A DNA stretch of 64,000 nt, taken from the NCBI GenBank assembly GCA_014549065.1, contig JACDOX010000038.1:4346112-4410111 (forward strand), in the 5' to 3' direction. How positions within the stretch are numbered: the stretch's first letter is position 1; every line of letters begins with the position of its first letter. Both the position numbers and the translations under genes were made by a program. The notes below the pieces were generated by a model, which made no database searches, was not told where the DNA came from, and worked only from the letters and a program-made list of their open reading frames with translations. Origin of the DNA: Cardinalis cardinalis. Its lineage: Eukaryota > Chordata > Aves > Passeriformes > Cardinalidae. Of this stretch, positions 24,334-35,625 are shown one piece after another.

Positions 24334-27300
24334 GTTGATATATAGGAAAAATTCAAAATTTCACTAGTCAAGACATTTCCTCTGGGTTTTCTTAGCTTCT
24401 GCTGGTCAAATCTTCCAGAAGTACCACAGGCTCTCAGGAGTGTCAGTTTGACTGACTTTCCATGGGATGTACTCCTGAGGATACTTAGGTGGTTCTGAAG
24501 CTGTTGCATTTAAGAAGGAAACTAAATCACTCTGCAAGAAAAGACAGAACAGGTTGCAGAGCTGGCAAAGGAAACCCAACTGAAAATATGTTGTATCAGC
24601 TCCTTGCCCATATGCTTTTCTTAATAGCACTGAAAAAGGTTTTGTACTCCCTTCAGCTAAACTGCTCCTGTCCTTAGCTCATCAGTGTAAGGAGATCCTC
24701 TTGCTGACCAGGAGTAATTCTCCTCTTTTCTTGGCCCCTGCACTTGTAATTGGAGAGAGTGAGACAAGCAAAAAAAAAAAAAAAAAGAGTTTTTCATTAT
24801 AGAACAAAATTTGAAGATGAGACAGGGAAGGGAGATGGGCTGAAAAGATCTGTAATTTTTTTTTCAGATGTTTCTAGGTGTAGAAGGCACTTTATAAAAC
24901 CCAAAATTCTACACTAAATNTCAAATTGAGATGGTTATTTCCCTTTCTCATATTGGTTTCTCTTACATGCAGTAACTATTTACCCACATTAGACATGCAG
25001 TCCTGAAAAGAAAGTCTGAGATATAATTTCAAAAGCCATGTGTTCCTTCCAAATCATTTATAAAAAGAGACTTTATAAATATCCAGAGACATCACTCCTC
25101 TGCTATGCAACAGTAAGAGATAAGTTCAATGCACCTAATGCAATTAAAGTGCTCAGGAGAGGCAAAGATACAGCAGTGTAATAAAAGTAAATGGCTGCCA
25201 ATGTTTAGCAAAGTGTGTAGTGAATAATAATATAATACATAGGGTAGAGAGAATCCAAAACAATGATGGTTAAAAAAACCCCATTGTAAATAACCATTTA
25301 ATTATATCACACATGAGATGGATACTGGTGCTGGGCTCACTGGTGCTTTATAATCTTCCTTTTTGGAAGTCCTATATGACTTGGTGGTTTTTCTCCCATG
25401 AGCAACTCAAGCACACAAACAGGAACAAATGCTGCATTTCTACGTCTGCCAGTAGCTCCAGGAGGATAGTGACTTTGGGAGAGTATCCACAGGCAGGTGA
25501 AGCCCTGCACCACTTGGCCTCTNCTAGGGGGCCTGCTGATGGCCCATGTGTGACTGGGGAAAGAGGAGAGCCCCCTGCCATGAGATGGATGTTGCACCAT
25601 GTGAGCAGAGCACATACACCCCAAGATGTGCTGTGAGGAATGGATGCAATCCTCCAGCTTCCCTAAGGGAGTCTGCTTCCACGCTCACAGTGCTGTTACA
25701 AAGAGGAGCGATGAAGTCCTGACAACATCAGTGTTAGTAAGAAGAACAGACTCCACAGAAAGAAAAGTGAGAAACCTGCACTCTTTCATCCTATTCTCCA
25801 CCTGCTCCCACCTAAACCTCACCACTTGCTTTTTATTAAGCTCTACTGTTGCTGCCCCTGCTCTTGGGGTGGATGTTGCAATATGCAGTCTGGGGTGCAA
25901 GGCCATAGTCCCTAAAATTAATGAACATGTTGGAAACACAGAAACATCCTACATGTCTGGCTACTCCTGTTTCCCACTGCCTTTTTCTAGATTATCATAT
26001 CTTGACATTATTGTAACACTGCTTTGGAAACACAGGANAGGATACACTTAATTATACATTATATTTGTAAGCTACCAGGATGACAGCTTGTTTTTAACAA
26101 CCAAACACTTGATGACAACCAAACATAATTTTTGAGTTTAGCTGACAAAGTGCCAGCCAGAAGAAGCCCAGCAATGCAAAAGATGTGGGGACTTCTNCAA
26201 ACATGGCAAAACCATCCATGCACCTGCCTGGCCCCAGGGTGAGGACCCCAGTGTTGTGCTGCCCAGCAACCACTACCAAAGTGCTGTAAAGAAGGTTTAG
26301 TTTCTGGAAACTTTATTTTGACAGATTGGTGAGAGGCAATAACTCCATTTCTTTTCCTTTTTCATAATCTCCTGTGAGAGTCCTCCATATTCCGCTACTC
26401 CTGATTCAGCATCCAAATATTCTCACTGATGTTTCTTACCTGGTAAAGACTGAGCAAGGACTATCATCTGAACTACCCACAATGAACAGAAGATTCTGGA
26501 AGATCATGACAGAGAAGCAAAAGCTCTCTCTATGGGGACATTTCACCTTTTTATGATTGCTAATCTCAGATAAATACCACNCCCGGTTTTCTTCCCAGAC
26601 AGACCTGCATTTACCCACCTCTCTACACTGCAGTGCTTATAAAAGCAGTCTTTCACATAAACCCTGCATCATATCCAGAGCACAAATGGAAACTTTTCTG
26701 TATCTCCTAAGAACTTCCAGCATATTCCTAGTGCTTTTTGTAGCCTTGGCCAGCCTTTTTCTCTCTGGTGGCCAAATACCGGCTGCAAAACACCAGACTT
26801 TTCCATAGATGACCTTTATCTCTCCTGATAGTCAAAGCTCCAGGTACAAACACCTCCAGACTCTCAGCTTCACAGTCTTTGGAAGCAGCTTTTATTCTGT
26901 GTACATGCCTTCACAAGCCACGCCTAGAGACCTCTCTCAGGGCCTGAAGCTAAGATGCTCTTCTGTGACACATCCCACACTGTCAGTGCAGTGATACAAT
27001 GGAAATTATGTTTCTTGTGACTGCAGACCATCGCTGGACAAGGACATTACAGACACAGTGAAGATTTTTTTGGAAGCATTAAAATCAATTTCTCCCTCTT
27101 CCTCTCACCACCTACACAAAAAAGTAGCTATTTCATGCCTAAGAAAGAAAAAAGGAAAGTGGTTCTCTGTGATAGCTGAACCATAATAATCAGAACAACA
27201 AAAGATGGAGAACAGTTGAGAGAGAGAGAGAGATTTGTCAATACTGCAAAATTATTTACTCTNTTTTATGTAAAAACAAATACTATATTATGCAGGAATG

Positions 27301-28180
27301 AAGACTCTTTTAAAAGCCTCTCTGGATCTCCCTTCTCTCTATAGGCTCATTTCCTTGTTCATTCCAGATGGGCTGCTTTCCTGTGCTCTTGAATTTCCCT
27401 CTTTCCTCTTCTCAGAGGACAGCATTCCTGGATGACTTTTCCCTGTCTAGACTCCTGATGATTGCTAGGTGACAGGTCACTGAGTCTCTGTAGGAAGCCA
27501 GAGGATGAGAAGTTGAGTTCCAGCTCTTCCCACGGCTTTTCCCTATGTTATTCATAAGGAATCAAATTTCCCCTCAGCCAGTTACTCCCNAGTCCTGTTG
27601 TAGCAACAAAGGTCTTTAAAACCTGGGGGGGATGTTCCATTCCCAGGCACCAGGTGGTGATGCTGGCATGGACAGGCTGGGTAGATTTGAAAGCTGTAGG
27701 CATGGTTGGTGTGAAGCTCCCCTTGGCAAAGCCTCCATAAGCACAGCACACGTTGCTTCTTCTGGATGGCCATGGGAACTTCTCTCTACCACCTTTCACT
27801 GGATGCTCAATGCTCAGCCCTTCTGCACAAAATTTGGATCAAGGTCTCCAATGGATGAATCATTCTAAAGTAATATTTTTGTCCAGTTTTAACACTGTTC
27901 AGCCTTGGAGTTGTGATAAAGACCTAACTATANCATGAAAAAGTACAAATATAGTAACAGTTCAAAAAAGTGTTCCAATGACAGCCCCANTTTCAGGGGA
28001 GAGGAAGTTAAGACTGAGGTATGCATCTCACATTTACCTTGTAACTTGACAGCATAGGAGGACTATTTGTAGTACAGTTGTGATATTATTTAAATAAAGT
28101 AATTTTGAATCTGAATTATGGATGATGTTTTGTACTTTAACAGATCTCAGTGGCTAAATATTTATCTTTTCCTCTTTCAG
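24334..28180. other. Non-coding stretch, no gene recognised
   Basis: Contains an A16 tract at 24771-24786 without a polyadenylation signal upstream or target duplication, and a short (GA)n at about 27216-27232. An ORF of 141 codons (25626-26051) and its antisense partner have no recognisable domain. No transposons recognised. Confidence 0.5.
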
Positions 28181-28275
28181 GTCTCCTTTTGCTGGCAGAT
28201 TTCCCGTTCTCTCTGCATTGCCTCTCTCCTTTGGAAATAAGGCACTGAATAAAGATCTCTCTTCTTCGGAACTTG
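28181..28275 (+). other. Possible 3'-terminal exon or LTR R/U5 remnant
   Basis: A pyrimidine-rich run ending in TTTTCCTCTTTCAG (AG at 28179-28180) looks like a 3' splice site. It is followed after 67 bases by AATAAA (28248-28253) in the context GCACTGAATAAAGATCTCTC. That is what a short last exon of a spliced non-coding RNA would look like. The AATAAAGATCTCTCTTCTTC layout also resembles the R/U5 part of a retroviral LTR, but I find no U3 or terminal TG/CA to confirm that. Either reading is tentative. Confidence 0.3.
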
Positions 28276-31200
28276 GCTCCTCTTTCACTTGGCTCCTGGA
28301 GTGAAAGTAATTAAGAGCAATTGATTGCTATAGAAATATTAATATTTATTATTGGTACTGCAGCAATATCCTGAAGCTTCAGCAGCTGTGATATAAATAT
28401 ATGTGAGAGCAATAGTTGTGGTAGGGCAGCTGAGGATTACTACATTGACCACAAGGTCANTAACTCTGCCATCACATAAGCTGGGCTCTGAAAAAAGTGA
28501 AGTAAGGAACCTCCCAGAAAAAAATGCTACAAAACATAGCTGAAATCATTTGCAAGCAACACAAATGCAATCATTTTCAGCCTTGTTTCTCCTGAAAGGA
28601 TGTCTGGGAATGGATATCTGTGACTCAGTCTTTTGAGAAGTCAATGAATACGAATTGAAAGAAGAAGAATCCTCCATTTAAACTTCTTTACCATGGGTCA
28701 GCCTAGCTTCTGCAACTGTGCCACATGCTTCATTCTGCTGAAAGTTTACTGCAACTATCAGAAAAGTTTGCCATAACATTAGCACAGTAGAGAAGAATTC
28801 CTATGTTGTTGTGCCTGGACTACCAAACCACCACATTAGAACATTAGCTGCTAATATTTCCTCTGAAGTGTGTCCTATACTATCTTCCTTTTGAGGAAGA
28901 ATATGTTGGTGAGATTTGTGAAAGCAGACAACATTCATCTCATCTTTCTACCATTTCTATCTGCAGTATCCCTGACTTTGGCCAAGAGTGAAGCAATTTT
29001 CAATGTTCTCACTCCAAAATGTTATTTTGTCCACTGAGTCAGCATGAAAATCATATAATTGCAATAGGTGCCAGATGAAACAATTTCAAGGTACCACAAT
29101 AGAAGGGCTATGAAAAAAACTCACACATTAAAAAAATAATAAAGAACGATTGGGGTATATTTAGTTTTTCAAATCACGATACAATAGTTTGAAGAACATG
29201 AGGTATTTCTTCATGAAAATTCCTATGCCTTATTCCTTTGTCCTGCAAAAAACCACTTTAAATAAAATTTCACCCTCTAGTGTATTCCTATTTATGTACA
29301 CAGAGATTAAGAAGATATACATATCAGGTAAGTGTTTGAGTGAGTTTTTAGCAGTTTTATCTACTTATCCAGAGTCAAGATGATCATAGTTAGATCATGG
29401 CATGGGATGACAGTACACGTAAAATATATAAAGAGATTTTATAAAAATGACAAGGGCAAATCATTCTAATTAGCCAAGAAAGAGAGAACAAAATGTAAAA
29501 GGATTAAAGGAACATTGTCAAATTACATTTCTGAAACCAGCTAATTGTAAAAAGTCCGTATTATGACAACTTACACTTTTAATAGCATGTCCTGGTTTTG
29601 AGATTATTTAAAATTCTCTTGAGAAGGAAATTTCCACTTCCTGTTCATTTTTGGAAAAAATATGAAAACTGGTTTCTCACCATAGATGTCTCATAAGTAA
29701 TTATATGTTGAACAGTTTATTCGTTTTTACATAAATTAGTTAGAATAAAGTAACTTCTTCAAATCTGCCAATTACAGCCAAATTTTCATCTTAGCTCCAT
29801 TGAAATACATGGGTTTTTAAAAGAAATGTGGCATTTCTCTACCAGACAAAGAGAAATATATTGTGCTGTCTCTGCTATGCTACTGTCTGTGTTCCAGTGA
29901 TACAATTTAGAACATGTATTCAAAAAGAAATATTAGTTTTGGGAATCTCCTTTTTCAATTTCCAATTTGGGACAACTAAAAAAGCCCATTTTTCGAAGTT
30001 GCAGTACTTAGCTCTTTCTGAAAATGAGGTTCCAGCTCAATGTCTCAGAAAATGCAGGTCCCTGAAACAATCAGCTGTTTTGAAAAACTTCGCAATTTTT
30101 TAAAATTGCATAAGCTTTCCAGAAGTAGCACGTCAGGGAGTTAAGAAGTATTTGGTGTCTTTTGGTATTTTCCTTCAAATGTGTCATCTTGTGACAGTAA
30201 TTCTTCAGAGGAATGATGGACTAACTATGGTATGCTAACACAATTGTAAATATCCTCTTTCCTTTTCCTGCAGAGATACAAATCTAGATTTAAAATTCTG
30301 TTATGTAAGTGTATTAGCTAGTCTGCCTTAAAAACATTGCTGACAGTCTTAAATGTCCCAGTTCAAAATATTTTTCAGTGACATCAAACATTTTGTGGAT
30401 TATTTCTTGTTTCCCTTGGTTTTTTGTCTTCTTCTTATTTTTTTTATGCCACAGAAATATCCCACATGTTTAGTTAAGAACTAAGATAATTTTTTTTTTT
30501 CAGGATAAATATTTACTATTTCCTAGCCAGCCAAAATGTTTTCCTAGAGTAGCCCTGCTATGGGATGCTGTTAAGTACCATTGAGAACTGCTTTCCATTC
30601 CAGACCCTGCTATTAAAATCAAAAACTTACTGAAAAATATGAAGGAGTGCAAAAAANTGCAGTAGAAAGCAGATATGCTGGGATAATAGGAGAGCTGGGG
30701 ATGAGTGTAATGAGTGCAATGAGAGCCAAGGATCTTTTGGATAACTGAATGACTCCATGAACTGGCTTACAGACAAAGATGAAGGAAACTTGGCACAACT
30801 AGGTTGTCTAAAAAAATGAATGGTCATTGGCATAATCTGCTACATGTATTCATAATAAAGAACAAATAATAAAGAGAGAAGAGTACTGTTTAGAGGGACA
30901 TAACTGGTCATGACTTGACTATTGCCATAACCTGAAGATCTTGACAATGCAAGTCATAAAAAGGGAAACTTCCTGACAAGATCTTCAAAATTTCAAAATT
31001 ACAAAGCAGGTCAAGGAAGCTGAGTGCCTTAGGCTAGACCGGGCAATAGTTCAACCTCTTGAGTACACATTTTACCATTTCTTGAATTTCATATCAGGAA
31101 ATTCTAGAAAATGTTTTAGATGGCAAAGCCAAGGTACAAACAAAGAAATGTTCTTTGGAGTCATAATTGCTGACCCTGTTCCACTAAAGCTCTGCAGAAA

Positions 31201-34200
31201 GCTTTCGAGGAAGGACCTTTCTGTGACTCTCAGCTTCTGTCACTGGTACAAATAGAGAGCGCAGCCTTAGCCTTTGGAGGCAAGATGAACTAGATGATGC
31301 AATAGATCTTATTCATCACTACTTTTCATGAGTGCACAAACAAATATTCATGCCTGGGAACATTAATCACTGCTAGGTAGTGGTCTAAATCAAAGAAGGG
31401 ATAGATAGGCAGGTCTAAACAAAGAATGTTTTGTACATGCTCAGCACACACTGTTCTAATGTTTATAAGCATGTAATTTCCAAACCAAATTTCTTCAAAC
31501 ACAGCAGTGCATCATTCAGGAGTACGTTCATTTTCAAGGGTGAAGTTTCAAAACAAAGTTGTTTTGAGTTGTTGGGGCTGAAAAGCATAGGAAAAATGCC
31601 TTAAATGGTGAAAACAATTTTTTCCCTCCCTCTTCATTGGATGACTTTGAAAAAAAATATAAACAGCTGGATTGATGTTTATGAAAGTTTCTAAAACCAA
31701 TTGAGTCTTGAACTGAGATGGAGCATGAAAAATTTGAGCCCCAGAGGTAATATTTTTTTAAGAAAGTTATAAATGGCTGTGATTTAGAATTGCAATGTCA
31801 TTTCCAAGCTTGACAAGATCATCACAACTGCAATGCTACATTAACTTGTGTTGTGCAAAGCTGTAGCAATAATAGAAAAACAAATTCTCTTAACTTCCAC
31901 TGACCTGCAGCAAGTTACTCAGTCAGAAATCTGTCACAAAAACAGAAAACAGACAGTAAGAAAGAGAGTGTGTAGAACTAAAGAAGAGAAGGAGAAAAGG
32001 AATAAGAATAAATGATAATTGGAGGAAGGAAAAACAAAACAGAAAAAAAATAAAATGGAGCAGAACAATTTCTCTTCAATTCTTATATTTCCACAGGGGA
32101 GGATAAGAGTTCTTTGGTCAATGTTCATTTTTCACCACACAGTGGTGAAAACCACAAGACATAGGGGTGGTAAAGAAGATGACAAAAAGAAGATGAAAAT
32201 TAGAGGGAAGGTAGAAGAAGTGGATAAAATAGGGAGTTTAAAAGAGAAATGATCAAGGAAAGTAATTTTGAAGGTATTGCCAGAATTCTTTGAAGAGTCC
32301 TGGAATGATTCTCTCAGTTAGAATTCAGCAAGAGCTCCACTTAAAACCATTTTTAGAAATCTGCAAAAGCAGGGCAAAGAGAGAAGTAAGCTGTGTGGAG
32401 CCTGGGTGGAGAAAGAGACAGCCTGGAATTGTCCAAGGCTGCCAAACCATGCTTTTTCTTCCTACCACTTGCTCTAACAGCATAGATCTGAAGTCTTATC
32501 AGTTTTCTGCTGATATCACTCTTCTCAGATGCAAAACATGTGCCCTATATTCTGCATTTTCTACTTGTCACCAGGTAGTATTCAATGAAGGAGTCCTCCA
32601 CGAGTTTGAGCCACAGCCTCCACTCTTATCTTCTTCCAAACCACCCTCAGAGGTTGAGCATCATTCCTAGTTTTTCCCAGATAAACCAGTTGTCACATTA
32701 CAAACACACACTCGGGTTCTGATTTGTATAGTTAAGAGTGAACTAACTGTTCGCTGCTTTGTGACCATAACCTCATATGGACAGACAACCACAGGTAAAA
32801 CCACCTCCCCTCTCCTCAGACTACAGATATTCCCTCTCCTTTCCCTACTCTTATTTTAAACTAGCCATCCTTGCTCCCTAGCCAACAGCAAGAAAAGTTC
32901 AGTGACTCATTTCACCCATTCTGGTCTTGCTGACATTTAGAAACAAATGTCAAGTACATAGCTTCTCTGAGAGACAAGAGAGAGACATTGTCCTCTGCTA
33001 TTCAAAGAACTTGGTGCAGCATTCTTAGCACTTTTTGCAATATTCTACATATTATGTTTCTTAAAAGGTATAAATGATATCCAACTTCACCTTTATTTTA
33101 GCAAATTCTGAGCAGGTAATAAAAGAGTGTATAGCAGGCACATCAGAATAAAGACAATAAAGCTGGTACGAGAGTGCTTTGATCCATAATTTCCTTCCTT
33201 CCTTTTGGGAACATAAGTGTATGCTTGTTTTAGAGACATTTTGTACCAAATACAAGAAGCTTCTCTTAACCCTAAGGATGCCTCATGAAATGGGTGTCAC
33301 ATAATAGAGCCCACAAGCAAACATTAGGTACAGTGTGAAGGTGATGAAAGGCAGGTATCTAGCAGCATAGATTCAAAATTCTGCTATTTGAAAAGTTTCC
33401 ATTGGGACTGTTTTTTGAAGACAAATATCTCTGACAAATGTGTGCACAAAAATATTTTGATCTGGAAAATGCTGATTCTGTAGAAAAAGCTCCTTAAAGC
33501 AGAACACATCTATAAATCTCTATCCACATCTTCATCTAAATAGAATGAATTTTGCTTCTGCCATACATCAATAACCATAAAGATGCATTGTGGGACAGAG
33601 TCTGGTTTGTTGAAGTTCAAAATCTCTGTATTAGCCTGAAGTTCCCTGGAGAAAATGTATAATTTTAAGTCTTGTAAAAGACTGTGAGGCATTCCACAGG
33701 CAAATAGCTCTACAATGCTGTGGTATGGCTCTGTTTATTCTCTGAGACAAATATTTTTACACCTAAATATATGGGGTTTAATTTTTCACAAATACTTAAC
33801 AACTTACTTCAGGAAGCAAAAATAATATTCAGCTTAATTCTTTAGAAAACAAAAACATGTCTAGTAAATGCAAGCTCATACACAGGAGTTTTCAGCAATG
33901 AGAAGGCTTAACATGAAAGCTGGTGTGGAGGTTACTCTGCACCCTTAGGGGGAATGGGTAACAGTGCAAAACTTCACAGGACTGTGGTACTTGTTGACTC
34001 CCTGATGTAAAAAAAGAGTGAGAAGCCTCTCTGTAGTGTAAGTCATTCCCATAATATGGTTTTGCTATTTTAAGGACAGTAAAAAATTCTAGGCATGCTT
34101 TACACTGAGAGATATATAAGGATAAGATGGAATTTCATTTAGAGGGAAGCTTTTAAGGATAATTAAATCAGCTCTTACATAATTTAGGTGAACGGCCTAG

Positions 34201-35265
34201 GCAGGCAATTAGAAATGTATCCCAAGCTCAACAGCTCTATGACAAAACATGCTAAGACAAAGTGGACTTAATTGCTTCTTATTTTTTGCATTAAAATTCT
34301 GCCAGAGGTAAAGTCTAAGAAACATTAAATAATTTGTCCAAAATGTCCCCAAAGTTGATGGAAACACAGAAATGGTATCTGACACAGATTCTATGAGAAT
34401 AATACTCTATGCAAACTAAGTATGTCTTCTGGGTAGCAATCACAATGGCTAAAGTCTGCCTTGATCAAAGCCAGGGTCTGATTGTAGGATGAGACCTGAC
34501 AGCCTCATATTTAAAAGATTTGAAGACTGTGCAGTTAAAAGTTACAATGGTTATCTACAGCAATGGGGTCTACATATCTTGGAATGAAAATAGGGTCTGT
34601 AATGACATCTAGTCACTTCTGGTTTTAGTGAAAGTCAGAACAGCTAATCCTTAACTTTCTCTTCAAATGGTGATACACTTTTGATCACAAAACAAAGAGG
34701 AAAAAAGAATGAAGAACATACACTTTTTAAGTGTTTGTTTTTTTTTCTAGAGAGGTACAAAGGTTCTAGGTGTTTTCAACAGATACTTCAGATCACTTAG
34801 TAAAGGAAAATGTTCTGGAAATACTAAGAGCAGTACTCCACGTGACAGCCTTCAGCACAAAAGATGGCTTAAGATCTTCCTGCCCACTGCCTGCTTTCCT
34901 TCCTCCCTCATCTCCAGCACTCTCTTGGTGCTTATCAGTGCCTTACTAGTGCTCTGTTCCATATTGCATCTATGGGTGCAGTTTCCTTTAACAGAAAGGA
35001 ATCTGTAAGATACAGAGAGTTTTTGGTTAAAAACACAGAGGTTTGTGTGTGCATGTGTGTTAAACAGATTTTCCACATCTTTCAAACAATCTCACACAAG
35101 TAGTAGGATGGAAGGAGATGAAGGAGTAACTTTTGTCAGGATGTAGTTCACTTAAAGTAGCTCTGCCACCAAAGGGTTCCTAACATGAAAAAAAGATATT
35201 TGTAACACTGCTCACAAGTAGAGCAGCATTTTCCAATCTTACACAAAACATGTTTCCCCACACAG
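28276..35265. other. AT-rich non-coding block, nearly N-free
   Basis: No gene or transposon recognised, and ORFs are at most 126 codons without family resemblance. Segments 28305-28420 and 34140-34340 are dense in TAAT/ATTA words and are treated as candidate conserved elements. Only one N (30657) occurs between 28461 and 37865. Confidence 0.5.
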
Positions 35266-35625
35266 ACGAATAGATTTTTATTGAGCTTTCTGATTGTTCT
35301 ATTTTATCACTAGAGGCAAGCAACAAAGCTATTAGAGCTTTGTTTTAATTGTCTATCAGGTACTATTGCAGTCTTTTGGGTCTGTTTGTGCTACACTGTT
35401 TTTAATTAAGAGGTTATGGACCTGCTCACACCCATGAGACTCCATTAAATGCAGCTGGATGGTACATAATGCTCACTGAATTACAACACGAAATCTGTGT
35501 GACTGTAAACGTGCTGTCTGAAGACATGTCCAGCAAAAATGCAATGAAAAGTTTAATGAAGCTTGTCAGCTTGTCTAATAAAGAACCCTGCCACTCTGTA
35601 AAGAGCTGGAAAGCACAGAAAATTT
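35266..35625. other. Candidate conserved non-coding element
   Basis: Dense, varied, motif-like AT-rich sequence with TTTTAATTGTC, TTTTTAATTAAGAGG, CATTAAATGCAGCTGG and TACATAATGCTC. There are no simple repeats, transposon matches or coding frame. This texture is typical of vertebrate developmental enhancers with homeodomain/POU sites. That is an impression only; conservation was not measured. Confidence 0.25.

Noticed and set aside
24018..24509. Minus-strand ORF of 163 codons
   Set aside because: It lies antisense to the CR1 reverse-transcriptase remnant, and its length is a by-product of that sequence. No protein family fits it.
24771..24786. A16 run as the tail of a processed pseudogene
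   Set aside because: There is no polyadenylation signal just upstream, no coding remnant and no flanking duplication.
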